Positions 8,898 to 16,935 are shown, counted from the stretch's first letter. The stretch is 35,807 bases of DNA from Solirubrobacteraceae bacterium (GCA_017882445.1 JADGPK010000023.1:1-35807), one strand, 5' to 3'. Translations and numbers: made by a program. Notes: generated from the sequence alone by a model not told the origin.

Positions 8898-9404
8898 CTA
8901 GCCCTCGACGATGCTGCAGGTGCCGCCGGCCGCCTCGATGCGCTCACGCGCACCGGCGCTGAACCCATGGGCGTGCACCGTGAGCGCCTTGGTGAGCTCA
9001 CCCTTGGCGAGCACCTTCACGGGTATGTCCTTGCGGGTCGCCAGACCGTTGGCCTTCATCAGCTCGATCGTGACCTCGGTGCCGGCGTCGAAGCGACTCT
9101 CCAGCGAGGCGATGTTCACCGGCTGGGTGTGCGTGCGGAAGGGCTCGAACGGCATCGACTTCTTCATGTGCGGCCCGCGCAGCTTTCGCATGCGCATGTG
9201 GATCGGCATCTGCCCGCCCTCGAATGCAGCCCTGCTCTTGGAGCCCGAGCGTGAGCCCGCGCCCTTCTGCCCACGGCCGGCGGTCTTGCCCGTGCCGGAG
9301 CCTTCGCCGCGCCCAACGCGCTTGCGCGGACGGCGGCTGCCGGGAGACGGCGCGAGGCTGTGCAGCCCGACGCGCTCCTCCTTCTCCTTGGTCTTGGGGC
9401 TCAC
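8898..9404 (-). CDS. rplO: 50S ribosomal protein L15
   Basis: L15 is a 23S rRNA-binding protein late in 50S assembly. The long basic, glycine-rich N-terminal arm is clear (SRRPRKRVGRGEGSGTGKTA, then GRGQKGAGSRSGSKSRAAFEGG), followed by QMPIHMRMRKLRG and the C-terminal globular domain. A 17-residue Lys/Glu-rich leader precedes the usual start and is slightly longer than normal. The start is GTG, overlapping the rpmD stop (GTGA), with an excellent GAGGAGGG five bases upstream. Length 168. Confidence 0.97.
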   Translation of the reverse strand: MSPKTKEKEERVGLHSLAPSPGSRRPRKRVGRGEGSGTGKTAGRGQKGAGSRSGSKSRAAFEGGQMPIHMRMRKLRGPHMKKSMPFEPFRTHTQPVNIASLESRFDAGTEVTIELMKANGLATRKDIPVKVLAKGELTKALTVHAHGFSAGARERIEAAGGTCSIVEG

Positions 9405-9583
9405 TTGCCCTCCTCGACCTCGACCAGGTGGCGCACGGCGTGCAGCATGCCGCGAGCCTGATCTGAATCCTTGACCTCGACAGTGTGGCCGATGCGGCGC
9501 AGTCCGAGCGAGCGCAGGGTGTCGAGCTGTTTGTGGTTTGCGCCGTTGCTCGAGCGGCGCTGGGTGACGCTCAGCGCGCCCAT
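9401..9583 (-). CDS. rpmD: 50S ribosomal protein L30
   Basis: L30 is a small single-domain 23S-binding protein. LSVTQRRSSNGANHKQLDTL followed by LGLRRIGHTVEVKD and a C-terminal helix (HAVRHLVEVEE) fits the bacterial L30 fold. At 60 aa it has the usual length. Its ATG shares a base with the rpsE stop (TGATG), and its stop overlaps the rplO GTG. Both overlaps suggest tight coupling within the spc operon. Confidence 0.96.
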   Translation of the reverse strand: MGALSVTQRRSSNGANHKQLDTLRSLGLRRIGHTVEVKDSDQARGMLHAVRHLVEVEEGK

Positions 9584-10197
9584 CAGGCCGACGCCTCCTC
9601 GGCCGCCACGGCTGCCGGCGCTGTCTCTGTGCCCGTCTGCACCGCGGGTACCTCTGGGGCGCCGTTCACCGGCGCGCCGCCGAGACCGAGAACCTGGCTG
9701 ATCGTCAGGCCGCGCAGCGTGGCCATCTCCGCAGGCGTGCGCAGGCCGCGCAGGCCCGCCACCGTGGCCTTGACGAGATTGATCGGGTTCTGCGTGCCAA
9801 GGCTCTTGGAGAGGATGTCGTGGATGCCCGCGAGCTCGAGCACCGCGCGCACGCCTCCGCCGGCGATGACCCCTGTACCGGGCGAGGCGGGCTTGAGCAG
9901 CACACGCCCAGCACCGAAGATCCCGGTCGTCTGGTGGGTGATCGTGCTGCCGTGCTTGGGCACGCGGAAGAGATCCTTCTTCGCCCGCTCCACACCCTTC
10001 TGGATCGCCAGCGGCACCTCGTTGGCCTTGCCGTAGCCGACGCCCACGACTTCCCGTTCGTCGCCGACTACGACCAGGGCGGTGAAGGAGAAGCGCCGGC
10101 CGCCCTTGACGACCTTGGCGACGCGGTTGATCTCGACCACGCGCTCCTGGAGATCCAGGCCGGCTGGGTTGACTGAGCGATCTATGGGTATGGACAT
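9583..10197 (-). CDS. rpsE: 30S ribosomal protein S5 with short C-terminal tail
   Basis: S5 sits at the mRNA entry with S3 and S4 and takes part in fidelity and mRNA unwinding. The S5 N-domain ([20 protein letters not shown], then [21 protein letters not shown]) and C-domain ([43 protein letters not shown]) are canonical. After about residue 172 a 32-residue Ala/Pro/Val/Glu tail follows, rare in other S5 proteins. The 42-bp gap after rplR holds a 5-bp hairpin (10227-10238) and a pyrimidine-rich stretch right before the ATG, so there is no Shine-Dalgarno sequence. Confidence 0.97.
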   Translation of the reverse strand: MSIPIDRSVNPAGLDLQERVVEINRVAKVVKGGRRFSFTALVVVGDEREVVGVGYGKANEVPLAIQKGVERAKKDLFRVPKHGSTITHQTTGIFGAGRVLLKPASPGTGVIAGGGVRAVLELAGIHDILSKSLGTQNPINLVKATVAGLRGLRTPAEMATLRGLTISQVLGLGGAPVNGAPEVPAVQTGTETAPAAVAAEEASA

Positions 10198-10239
10198 GGT
10201 CAGGAGGGAGAGGGTAGCGGTAGCTGGTGCCTCGGCACG

Positions 10240-10593
10240 CTAGACGGTGATATCCGCCTCGCGGATGGCTTCGGCGAAGGCGCGGACGTGGCCGTGGTAG
10301 CGGTAGCCACCTCGATCGAACACGGCCTCTGAGACTCCCGCCGCCTTGGCGCGCTCGGCGAGCAGCTCACCGGCGCGTTTGGTGCGCTCGGCTTTGCCGA
10401 GCGAGCGCAGCTCCGGCTCATACCAGTTGACGGCCGCGAGTGTGCACGCGCTGACATCGTCGATCAGCTGCGCCGAGAGCCCGCGGTTGGAGCGGAACAC
10501 CGAGATGCGCGGGCGGGCCGCAGTGCCGGAGATCTTCGCCCGCACCCTGCGACGCCGCTTGAGCCGGCGGTTCTCCTTGGTGATGACGCTCAT
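10240..10593 (-). CDS. rplR: 50S ribosomal protein L18
   Basis: L18 binds 5S rRNA in the central protuberance with L5. The basic start (KENRRLKRRRRVRAKISGTA) followed by RPRISVFRSNRGLSAQLIDD and the final FDRGGYRYHGHVRAFAEAIRE is the family signature. Length 117 is normal. A textbook AGGAGGT (10601-10607) lies seven bases before the ATG, one of the strongest ribosome binding sites in the window. It starts 25 bp after rplF. Confidence 0.98.
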   Translation of the reverse strand: MSVITKENRRLKRRRRVRAKISGTAARPRISVFRSNRGLSAQLIDDVSACTLAAVNWYEPELRSLGKAERTKRAGELLAERAKAAGVSEAVFDRGGYRYHGHVRAFAEAIREADITV

Positions 10594-10618
10594 GACGCGA
10601 ACCTCCTGGATGGGGTGC

Positions 10619-11152
10619 TCATGCGCGCTTGCCGACCTTTCTCTGCACGTGCTCGCCCTCGTAGCGGATGCCCTTGCCCTTGTAGGGCTCGGGCGGGCGC
10701 TGCTTGCGGATGATCGCCGCCGTCTCGCCCACGAGCTGCTTGGAGATGCCCTTCACGACCACGCGCGTCGGCTGCGGGACCTCGAATTCGATGCCGTCCG
10801 GCGCTGGGATGGGAACGGGGTGGGAGTACCCCACGGCCAGCTCCAGGTTCTTGCCCTTCAGCTGCGCGCGATAGCCGACGCCCTGGATCTCCAGACGCTT
10901 CTCGTATCCCGCGGTGACGCCCTGGACCATGTTGGCCACGAGCGAGCGTGTCAGGCCGTGCAGCGCACGGTGTTCGCCGCGATCGGTCGGACGCGTGACC
11001 ACCAGCTGGTCACCCTCTTGGGTGACCAGGATATCCCTGTGAACGCGCTCTGCGAGTTCGCCTTTGGGGCCGTTCACGCGGACCTGCTCCGGCTCGATCG
11101 AGACGGTCACGCCGGCGGGCACAGGGATGGGCTGTCTACCTATTCTCGACAT
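10619..11152 (-). CDS. rplF: 50S ribosomal protein L6
   Basis: L6 lies near the factor-binding site of the 50S. Both duplicated L6 domains are visible. [20 protein letters not shown] begins the first, and [21 protein letters not shown] the second. The C-terminal signature [20 protein letters not shown] with a short basic tail completes it. Length 177 is normal. It begins nine bases after the rpsH stop with only a weak GAAG upstream. Confidence 0.98.
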   Translation of the reverse strand: MSRIGRQPIPVPAGVTVSIEPEQVRVNGPKGELAERVHRDILVTQEGDQLVVTRPTDRGEHRALHGLTRSLVANMVQGVTAGYEKRLEIQGVGYRAQLKGKNLELAVGYSHPVPIPAPDGIEFEVPQPTRVVVKGISKQLVGETAAIIRKQRPPEPYKGKGIRYEGEHVQRKVGKRA

Positions 11153-11161
11153 CTTCAGAGC

Positions 11162-11569
11162 TCACCAGACCTGCGCCAGGACCTCGCCGCCGATGCCGGC
11201 AGCGCGTGCGTCGTGGCCGGTCATCACGCCGCGTGAAGTCGAGATGATCGACGTTCCCATGCCACCGAGCACCTTGGGTATGTGCGTGGCGTCGACGTAG
11301 GTGCGTCGCCCCGGGCGCGAGACGCGCCGCAACCCCGAGATCGCCGAGCGGCGGTCCTCGGTGTACTTCAGGCGGATCTGGATCAGCTGTCCGGCGCTCC
11401 CCACGGCGGCGTCGATGACCGACCACGAGTCGATGTAGCCCTGCTCGTCCAGGATGCGCGCCAGCTCGCCCTTGAGCTTGGACGCGGGAAGCTCAACGGT
11501 CTCGTGCGACGCGTGGATCGCGTTGCGCACTCGCGTGAGGAAGTCGGCTATGGGATCGGTCATTGACAT
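11162..11569 (-). CDS. rpsH: 30S ribosomal protein S8
   Basis: S8 is a primary 16S binder of the central domain, and in E. coli it represses the spc operon. The sequence MTDPIADFLTRVRNAIHASH, the RPGRRTYV segment and the C-terminal GTSIISTSRGVMTGHDAR (aligned with STSKGVMTxxEAR) are canonical. Two in-frame ATGs lie two codons apart (11569 and 11563); M3 aligns better with other S8 proteins. No Shine-Dalgarno is seen: the preceding 90 bases are A/C-rich in the mRNA. It is separated from rpsZ by an unusual 132-bp gap with a large palindrome. Confidence 0.97.
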   Translation of the reverse strand: MSMTDPIADFLTRVRNAIHASHETVELPASKLKGELARILDEQGYIDSWSVIDAAVGSAGQLIQIRLKYTEDRRSAISGLRRVSRPGRRTYVDATHIPKVLGGMGTSIISTSRGVMTGHDARAAGIGGEVLAQVW

Positions 11570-11662
11570 TGTGTATGTGGGGCTTTCGCGGCCGGTTCTG
11601 TAGGAAGTTCTGGTTGGACGGTGGTGGTGCGTGCGTTGGGGGGTGATTGCCCTTTTGGTGAC

Positions 11663-11686
11663 TCTGTATGACCATGGTCATACAGA
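11663..11686. repeat. Perfect 24-bp palindrome between rpsZ and rpsH
   Basis: Twelve bases, TCTGTATGACCA, are followed immediately by their exact reverse complement. In RNA this gives a 10-bp stem with a 4-base CAUG loop, 16 bases after the rpsZ stop. There is no T-run on either side, so it does not look like an intrinsic terminator. It could be an RNA processing or translational control element, or a protein-binding DNA operator. Confidence 0.85.
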
Positions 11687-11701
11687 TCTACTCGAGAGCT
11701 C

Positions 11702-11887
11702 TTACCAGGACGACTTGGTCATCCCTGGGATGTGACCATTGTGGGCGAGCTCGCGAAGGCAGATGCGGCACACCCCGAACTTCTTGTACACCGCGCGCGG
11801 GCGTCCGCAGCGGGTGCAGCGAGTATAGGCACGTGTCTTGAACTTGGGAGTCCGCGCCTGCTTGACGCGCTGCGAGGTCTTGGCCAT
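11702..11887 (-). CDS. rpsZ: 30S ribosomal protein S14, zinc-binding type (rpsZ/rpsN)
   Basis: S14 belongs to the 30S head. At 61 aa this is the short C+ form: C24-x2-C27-x12-C40-x2-C43 (CTRCG, CRICL) gives a full zinc site. [10 protein letters not shown] and [18 protein letters not shown] are family landmarks. Zinc-limited actinobacteria often keep a second, cysteine-free S14 elsewhere; it is not in this window. The ATG shares a base with the rplE stop (TGATG). Confidence 0.98.
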   Translation of the reverse strand: MAKTSQRVKQARTPKFKTRAYTRCTRCGRPRAVYKKFGVCRICLRELAHNGHIPGMTKSSW

Positions 11888-12813
11888 CAGTCGGTGCTCT
11901 CCTTCTCGGTGGTCTGCGCGTCCTGGTCTATTTCCGCGGCTTCCGCCGGCTCCGCTTGGGTCTCGCTCGCTTCGGACTGCGGGCCCTGCGCCTCGGTTTC
12001 CTCGGCCGCCGGCTCGGCCTCTGGCTCGGTCTCCGCGGCCGGCCCGGCCTCGACCTCGGCCTCTGGCTCCGGCCCTGGCTCCGGAGCGGCCTCGGCGGCG
12101 GCCTCGGGTGCAGGCGCGGCGGCGGGCTCCGCCTCGGCCTGCGCCGCCGCGGTCGCAGCTGCGGCCTCGGCCTCGGCCTGCTCGTGAGCGCTTTCGGCTG
12201 CAGCATCCGCCTCGGGGTCGTACCCCTTCGGGCGCCGTTCCGCGGAGAAGGGCAGCCCAAAAGCTGCGAGCAGCGCGTAGGCCTCGATGTCGGTCGAGGC
12301 GCTCGTGGTGATCGTTATGTCCAGACCGCGTACCTGATCGATCGCGTCGTAGTCGACCTCCGGAAAGATGATCTGCTCCTTGACGCCCATCGAGTAGTTG
12401 CCGCGGCCGTCAAACGAACGGGGGTTCAGCCCGCGGAAGTCGCGGATGCGGGGGATCGCGATCGAGACGAGGCGGTCGAGGAACTCATAGGCGCGGTCGG
12501 AGCGCAGCGTGACCGCCACGCCCACCGGCATGCCCTCACGCAGTTTGAACGCCGCGATCGACTTGCGCGCGCGGCGAACGCTCGGCTGCTGGCCGGCGAT
12601 CATCGCCAGCTGATCGGTGGCCGCCTTCAGCATTTTGGAGTCCTGCTTGGCGAGACCCACCCCCATGTTCACGGTGATCTTCTCGAGCTTCGGCGCCTGC
12701 ATCACAGAGGAGTAGCCGAAGCGCGAGATCAGCGCCGGGCGGATCTCCTCCAGATAGCGCGTCTTCAGACGTGCCGTGGGTGCGGTGTCGGTGGTGGTTG
12801 CCATCGTGATCAA
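11887..12813 (-). CDS. rplE: 50S ribosomal protein L5 with 113-residue acidic C-terminal tail
   Basis: L5 binds 5S rRNA in the central protuberance and forms the inter-subunit bridge to S13. The L5 core spans residues 14 to about 195: [52 protein letters not shown], and [20 protein letters not shown]. After [11 protein letters not shown] the chain runs on for 113 residues, almost entirely Ala, Glu and Pro, with a strong negative charge and predicted disorder. Normal L5 is about 180 aa; this one is 308. The reading frame through the tail is uninterrupted, and the stop overlaps the rpsZ start, so the tail is encoded and not a frameshift artefact. The first ATG (12813) overlaps the rplX stop; Met4 is an alternative. 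Confidence 0.95.
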   Translation of the reverse strand: MITMATTTDTAPTARLKTRYLEEIRPALISRFGYSSVMQAPKLEKITVNMGVGLAKQDSKMLKAATDQLAMIAGQQPSVRRARKSIAAFKLREGMPVGVAVTLRSDRAYEFLDRLVSIAIPRIRDFRGLNPRSFDGRGNYSMGVKEQIIFPEVDYDAIDQVRGLDITITTSASTDIEAYALLAAFGLPFSAERRPKGYDPEADAAAESAHEQAEAEAAAATAAAQAEAEPAAAPAPEAAAEAAPEPGPEPEAEVEAGPAAETEPEAEPAAEETEAQGPQSEASETQAEPAEAAEIDQDAQTTEKESTD

Positions 12814-13172
12814 TCCAGCCTTGTGCCCGTGCTCTTGGCGACGCGGAAGCGCTGTGAGCCCTCGCGCTCGATCCCCACGCGCGTCGGCTGTCCCTTGGCG
12901 TCCAGGAGCATCACGTTGGACACGTGGATCGGGCCCTCGCGTTCGATCACGCCGCCCATCGCCGCTTCGCTCTGGGCGCCCGCGACCTGGTGGGGGCGGG
13001 TGTGGCGCTTGATCATGTTCAGGCCCTCGACGAACAGCCGCTCTTTGTCGGGGACGACCCGCAGTACGCGGCCGGTCTTGCCGCGATCCTTGCCCGAGAT
13101 CACCTTGACGTTGTCGCCAGAGCGGATCTTGAGCGTGCGGCGCTTGCGGGAAGCGGTGGCGCGAGCCATCAC
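12810..13172 (-). CDS. rplX: 50S ribosomal protein L24
   Basis: L24 initiates 50S assembly and lies near the tunnel exit. The KOW motif [20 protein letters not shown] is clear, followed by [40 protein letters not shown] and [11 protein letters not shown]. Length 120 is in the actinobacterial range, with about 14 extra basic residues at the start ([15 protein letters not shown]). Four-base ATGA overlaps with rplN upstream and rplE downstream show coupling. Confidence 0.98.
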   Translation of the reverse strand: MMARATASRKRRTLKIRSGDNVKVISGKDRGKTGRVLRVVPDKERLFVEGLNMIKRHTRPHQVAGAQSEAAMGGVIEREGPIHVSNVMLLDAKGQPTRVGIEREGSQRFRVAKSTGTRLD

Positions 13173-13537
13173 AGCACCTCCGGCGCGAGCGAGACGATCT
13201 TCATGAAGTTGCGCTCACGCAGTTCGCGCGCGACCGGACCGAACACACGCGTTCCACGCGGATTGTTCTGGTCGTCGATGATCACCGCCGCGTTCTCGTC
13301 GAACGCGATGTAGGTGCCATCGTCGCGGCCGATCGCCTTCTTGGTGCGGACGATCACAGCCGTCACCACCTCGCCCTTTTTCACCGCACCCTGGGGGTTT
13401 GCCTGCTTGACGGTCGCGGTGATCACGTCGCCGACGAACGCGTAGCGGCGCTTGGAGCCGCCCTTCACGCGGATGCAGAGGATTTCGCGGGCGCCCGAGT
13501 TGTCGGCCACGCGCAGACGTGTCTCGTTCTGGATCAT
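13169..13537 (-). CDS. rplN: 50S ribosomal protein L14
   Basis: L14 lies at the subunit interface. The sequence [56 protein letters not shown], and the end [20 protein letters not shown] is essentially textbook. Length 122 is the standard size, with no extension, in contrast to the adjacent rpsQ. The ATG overlaps the rpsQ stop (ATGA). Confidence 0.99.
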   Translation of the reverse strand: MIQNETRLRVADNSGAREILCIRVKGGSKRRYAFVGDVITATVKQANPQGAVKKGEVVTAVIVRTKKAIGRDDGTYIAFDENAAVIIDDQNNPRGTRVFGPVARELRERNFMKIVSLAPEVL

Positions 13538-14310
13538 CGCGCCCGCTCCAGCACGTCGACGAGCGTCCAGCGCTTCGTGCGTGACAGCGGCCGGCTCTCG
13601 ATCACGCGGACCACATCGCCCTCGTTCGCATCGTTGTTCTCGTCGTGCGCGTGCAGGGTGCTCGAGCTCCGCACGATCTTCTCGTAACGGCGGTGGCGGC
13701 GCGCGACGTCGATCCGCACGGTGATCGTCTTCTCGGCCTTGTCCGAGACCACGACGCCCTGGCGTTCGCGCCGGCGTCCCTCGACGGGAGCGTGCACGGG
13801 TGCCAGCGGCTCCGGCGCCGGCGCCGTCGCGCGGCGCTCGGCCGCCTTCGCGCGTTCCTGCAGCCGCCGCGCGCGGCGGCTGATCGCCTTCTTGCGGCGC
13901 TCCACCACGCGTTCGGCGTGGCGCTCCTCCGCTGACCGCGACGGACGCACCTCGCCGGAGTGCGCTGACCGGGCGGCGCGCCTGCGCTGCTTCGGCGGAA
14001 GCTGTACGACGGGCTCGCTCGCGACGGGCTCGGTCGCAGGAGCGCCGGCGTCCTCGCCGGCCTCAGCCGTCGGCTCGGCCCCAGCGGCAGGCGCGTCGGC
14101 GCCCTGTGCCTCAGGGGCGGCCGGCTCGGTCACCTCAGCCTCGGGAGCGGGGGCCTCGGGCGCCTCAGCCTCGGGAGCGGGGGCCTCGGGCGCCTCAGCC
14201 TCGGGAGCGGGGGCCTCGGGCGCCTCAGCCTCGGGAGCGGGGGTCTCGGGCGCCTGCTCGGTCTCCTCGGGGGGAGTGTCCTGTGTCTCGTTGTCTGGTT
14301 GGTCAGCCAT
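13534..14310 (-). CDS. rpsQ: 30S ribosomal protein S17 with 177-residue N-terminal extension
   Basis: S17 is a primary 16S binder in the 30S body. The S17 core is only the last 80 residues ([20 protein letters not shown], then [20 protein letters not shown] and [20 protein letters not shown]). Ahead of it are two distinct blocks. Residues 1-100 are acidic and rich in Pro, Ala and Glu, with an [10 protein letters not shown] motif repeated in tandem. Residues 107-161 are strongly basic and probably helical ([32 protein letters not shown]). The frame is continuous from an ATG 28 bp after the rpmC stop. An internal start giving a normal-size S17 would need a non-ATG codon near residue 178; no ATG codon lies between residue 1 and the core. 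Known S17 proteins are 80-110 aa. Confidence 0.9.
   Translation of the reverse strand: MADQPDNETQDTPPEETEQAPETPAPEAEAPEAPAPEAEAPEAPAPEAEAPEAPAPEAEVTEPAAPEAQGADAPAAGAEPTAEAGEDAGAPATEPVASEPVVQLPPKQRRRAARSAHSGEVRPSRSAEERHAERVVERRKKAISRRARRLQERAKAAERRATAPAPEPLAPVHAPVEGRRRERQGVVVSDKAEKTITVRIDVARRHRRYEKIVRSSSTLHAHDENNDANEGDVVRVIESRPLSRTKRWTLVDVLERAR
14131..14250. repeat. Four tandem 30-bp repeats inside rpsQ
   Basis: The unit beginning CGCCTCAGCCTCGGGAGCGG (plus strand) repeats every 30 bp at 14131, 14161, 14191 and 14221. The first copy differs at one base and the last at one base. The length is a multiple of three, so each copy encodes ten residues of the acidic [10 protein letters not shown] segment. 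Nearly identical DNA copies point to recent expansion by slippage or unequal recombination. Confidence 0.95.
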
Positions 14311-14338
14311 TAGGTCCGTTCATCCTCGTCTGTGAGTC

Positions 14339-14551
14339 TCAGTTGTCCTGCGCGCGCGCCGCGGCGAGCTCGCGTTCGCGGGTGATGGTCAACGCCCGGG
14401 CGAGATCGCGCCTGGCGCGACCCAGACCCGCCGTATCGTCAAGTTCGCCGGTCGCGTTCGAAAAGCGCAGCCCGAACACCTCTTTGCCCAGCTCGGCCAC
14501 CCGCTTGGTCAGCTCGCTGTCGTCCAGGTCGCGTAGTTCGCTCGCTTTCAT
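14339..14551 (-). CDS. rpmC: 50S ribosomal protein L29
   Basis: L29 is a small two-helix protein at the tunnel exit and part of the docking site for trigger factor and SRP. MKASELRDLDDSELTKRVAE, KEVFGLRFSNATGELDDTAG and RRDLARALTITRERELA are family-typical. The ATG at 14549-14551 is chosen because it starts at the MKAxELR motif; TGAGG lies nine bases upstream. A longer open frame upstream overlaps rplP and rpsC in another frame and is not coding. Length 70. It starts 11 bp after the rplP stop. Confidence 0.97.
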   Translation of the reverse strand: MKASELRDLDDSELTKRVAELGKEVFGLRFSNATGELDDTAGLGRARRDLARALTITRERELAAARAQDN

Positions 14552-14562
14552 CGTGAGCAGCC

Positions 14563-14973
14563 TCAGTCCTCGCGCAACACGAACTTGGATTTCAGCGGGA
14601 GCTTGTGCGCGGCAAGCCGAATCGCTTCGCGGGCGAGCGGCTCGGACACGCCGGCCAGCTCGAACATCACCCGTCCGGGCTTGACCACGGCGACCCAGCC
14701 TTCGGGCGAGCCCTTGCCGGAGCCCATGCGGGTCTCGGCCGGCTTCTTGGTCACCGGCTTGTCGGGAAAGACGTTGATCCACACCTTGCCGCCACGCTTG
14801 ATCTTGCGCGTCATCGCCACACGTGCGGCCTCGATCTGGCGGTTGGTCAGCCAGCCGCACTCGAGCGCCTTCAGGCCATACTCGCCGAACTGCACATGCA
14901 GCTGGCCGCGCGAGGTGCCACGACGGCGTCCGCGGTGCTGCTTGCGGTGCTTGACGCGCTTGGGGGACAGCAT
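14563..14973 (-). CDS. rplP: 50S ribosomal protein L16
   Basis: L16 lies near the A-site tRNA elbow and is required for late 50S assembly. [80 protein letters not shown] and KLPLKSKFV are all canonical. Length 136 is normal. The ATG shares a base with the rpsC stop (TGATG), so its translation is coupled to that of the Gly-rich tail of S3. Confidence 0.99.
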   Translation of the reverse strand: MLSPKRVKHRKQHRGRRRGTSRGQLHVQFGEYGLKALECGWLTNRQIEAARVAMTRKIKRGGKVWINVFPDKPVTKKPAETRMGSGKGSPEGWVAVVKPGRVMFELAGVSEPLAREAIRLAAHKLPLKSKFVLRED

Positions 14974-15905
14974 CAGCGTCCACCTCCGCCGCCCGCGCCG
15001 CCGCCGCCCGGACGGGGACCACGTCCGCCGCCACCGGGCCCGCGAGCGCCGCCGCGGCCACCGCCACCTGGACCACCAGGACCACCAGGACCGCCGGGGC
15101 CGCGTCCACGTCCACCGCCACCGGGACCGCCGCCGCCCGGACCGCCGCCGCCTCTGCCGCTTGCGCCGGCGCGCCCCCGACCTCGTCCGTCGCGACCGTC
15201 GCGACCACCGCGACCGTCACGGTCGGAGCTCGGCGGAGGGGGCGCGGTCATGTCGGTCAGGTCAGCGCCCGTGTAGCCCTCGGGCATGATTTCGCCCTTG
15301 TTGACCCAGCACTTCACGCCGATGCGTCCGAAGGTGGTGCGCGCCTCATAGAAGCCGTAGTCGATGTCCGCGCGCATCGTGTGCAGCGGCACGCGCCCGT
15401 CGGAGTAGCTTTCGGTGCGGGCCATCTCGGCGCCGCCGAGGCGCCCGGCTACCTGAACCTTGACGCCCTTGGCGCCAGAGCGCATGGCGCTGGTCAGCGC
15501 GCGCTTCATCGCGCGGCGGAAGGCCACGCGGTTCTGGAGCTGCTCGGCGATCGACTGTGCCACGAGCTTGGCGTCCAGCTCGGGGCGCTTGATCTCGAGG
15601 ATGTTGACCTTGATCTGCTTCTTGGTCATGCGGTGCAGGTCGCGTCGTAGCGCGTCCACTTCGGTCCCGGACTTGCCGATCACGATGCCCGGTCGGGCAG
15701 TGTGGATGTTGACCTCGAGCTCGTTGGCGTCCTTGCGGATCGTGATGTCCGAAAGGCCCGCGTGGGCGAGCTTCTTGATGATGTGCTCACGCACACGCAC
15801 GTCCTCGGCGAGATATTCCGCGAAGTTCTTCTCGTTGAACCAGTTGGACTTCCAGTCGTGGATGTAACCCACGCGCATGGCCTCTGGATGAACCTTTTGT
15901 CCCAT
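14973..15905 (-). CDS. rpsC: 30S ribosomal protein S3 with Gly/Arg-rich C-terminal tail
   Basis: S3 lies at the mRNA entry of the 30S head and, with S4 and S5, forms the ribosomal helicase. The core (residues 1 to about 217) starts [20 protein letters not shown] and has the KH-domain loop [20 protein letters not shown] and the C-domain [20 protein letters not shown]. From residue about 222 to 310 the chain is almost only Gly, Arg, Pro, Asp and Ala (for example [15 protein letters not shown], then runs of GGPGG), resembling RGG-box RNA-binding tails. Normal S3 is 210-240 aa. The frame is uninterrupted up to the rplP overlap. Such a tail could touch incoming mRNA; that is inference. Confidence 0.96.
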   Translation of the reverse strand: MGQKVHPEAMRVGYIHDWKSNWFNEKNFAEYLAEDVRVREHIIKKLAHAGLSDITIRKDANELEVNIHTARPGIVIGKSGTEVDALRRDLHRMTKKQIKVNILEIKRPELDAKLVAQSIAEQLQNRVAFRRAMKRALTSAMRSGAKGVKVQVAGRLGGAEMARTESYSDGRVPLHTMRADIDYGFYEARTTFGRIGVKCWVNKGEIMPEGYTGADLTDMTAPPPPSSDRDGRGGRDGRDGRGRGRAGASGRGGGGPGGGGPGGGGRGRGPGGPGGPGGPGGGGRGGARGPGGGGRGPRPGGGGAGGGGGR

Positions 15906-15916
15906 TTCTCAGTCTC

Positions 15917-16666
15917 TCAGCCGTGTCTCTTGGTTGTCCCGGGCTCGGGCCGCGGGGTTAGCGTGATCGTCAGGTGGCTCGTGCGCTTGCGGATCGGGGT
16001 CGCGCGTCCCATCGCGCGCGGCCGGAAGCGCTTGATCGTCGGCCCTTCGTCGGCGTAGGCCTCCCGGACGATCAGATCATCTTCGAGCAACTCGTGGTTG
16101 CTCTCGGCGTTGGCCACCGCGGACTCGAGCAGCTTGCTCCAGTCGCGCGCCACCTCACGAGGGGTGAAAGCGAGGATAGCGCGTGCCTCCTGCACCGACT
16201 TGCCGCGCAGGTGCCCACAGACCATCCGCGCCTTGCGAGCCGAGGTGCGCACGTAGCGGGCGTGCGCACGTACGACCCTGCGACGCGGCGCTTTCGCTGC
16301 GGCTTTGGACGCTTTGCGCGAGGAGGCGCCACGCTCGGCCTGCTTGTCGGCGGCCTTCTCGCCGACCGGCTTCTTGGCCGACGCCGCTTTCCTGGCTGAC
16401 GCCGCTTTCTTGGGCGCGGCCGGCTTATCGGCGGACGCCGTCTCGGCGGTCGCTTTCGCAGCCGCCGCTTTCTTGGCGGGCGCTTTCTTGGCCGTGGCGG
16501 CCTTCTCGCCGCCGGCCTTCGCCGCCGTGGGCTGCTGCGCGGTCGCCTCGGCGTCGGCGACTCTTGGAGCGCGCGCTGGTTTGGCGGTCGCTTTGCCCGC
16601 GGCAGGCGTCTGCGGCGTTGCGTCCGCGGCGCCCTCCGGCGGATCGGCGGGGGTCTCGGCGCTCAT
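15917..16666 (-). CDS. rplV: 50S ribosomal protein L22 with 130-residue Lys/Ala-rich N-terminal extension
   Basis: L22 lines the peptide exit tunnel and shows on the solvent side near its mouth. The core (residues about 131-249) has [55 protein letters not shown] and the tunnel-loop region [20 protein letters not shown]. Residues 1-130 are Ala, Lys, Pro, Thr and Glu with KKAxAKKA-like patterns that recall histone-H1-type tails. Typical L22 is 110-130 aa; this is 249. The start [10 protein letters not shown] at 16666 forms an ATGA overlap with the rpsS stop, which fixes it firmly. A longer upstream frame is only the shadow of rpsS. Confidence 0.94.
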   Translation of the reverse strand: MSAETPADPPEGAADATPQTPAAGKATAKPARAPRVADAEATAQQPTAAKAGGEKAATAKKAPAKKAAAAKATAETASADKPAAPKKAASARKAASAKKPVGEKAADKQAERGASSRKASKAAAKAPRRRVVRAHARYVRTSARKARMVCGHLRGKSVQEARAILAFTPREVARDWSKLLESAVANAESNHELLEDDLIVREAYADEGPTIKRFRPRAMGRATPIRKRTSHLTITLTPRPEPGTTKRHG

Positions 16667-16935
16667 CGGACCTTTCCTGAACCGGCGTGGCCGCGGAAGG
16701 TGCGTGTGGGTGCGAACTCGCCGAGCTTGTGACCGACCATCGACTCGCTGATGAAGACCGGCACGTGCTTTTTGCCGTCGTGGACAGCGATCGTGTGGCC
16801 GACCATCTCGGGGAAGATCGTCGATGCGCGCGACCACGTCCTGAGCATTTTTTTGGTGTTCTGAGCGTTCAACGCTTCGATGCGGGTCATCAGGCGCTCT
16901 TCGACCCATGGGCCCTTCTTGCTGGAGCGACTCAT
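16663..16935 (-). CDS. rpsS: 30S ribosomal protein S19
   Basis: S19 binds 16S rRNA in the head with S13. [40 protein letters not shown] and [20 protein letters not shown], then [14 protein letters not shown], are canonical. Length 90 is normal. Four-base ATGA overlaps on both sides (with rplB upstream and rplV downstream) show coupled translation. Confidence 0.99.
   Translation of the reverse strand: MSRSSKKGPWVEERLMTRIEALNAQNTKKMLRTWSRASTIFPEMVGHTIAVHDGKKHVPVFISESMVGHKLGEFAPTRTFRGHAGSGKVR

Noticed and set aside
11672-11701. NcoI-, BglII-, XhoI- and SacI-type hexamers packed next to the rpsZ stop, plus an ATGACCATG reminiscent of a cloning-vector lacZ start
   Set aside because: The surrounding sequence and flanking genes are continuous and native in composition, and the palindrome itself accounts for some sites; the match to a vector does not extend beyond nine bases. 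Chance is the simpler reading.
14131-14250. Regular 30-bp repeats considered as a CRISPR array
   Set aside because: The units are directly adjacent with no spacers and lie in frame within rpsQ.
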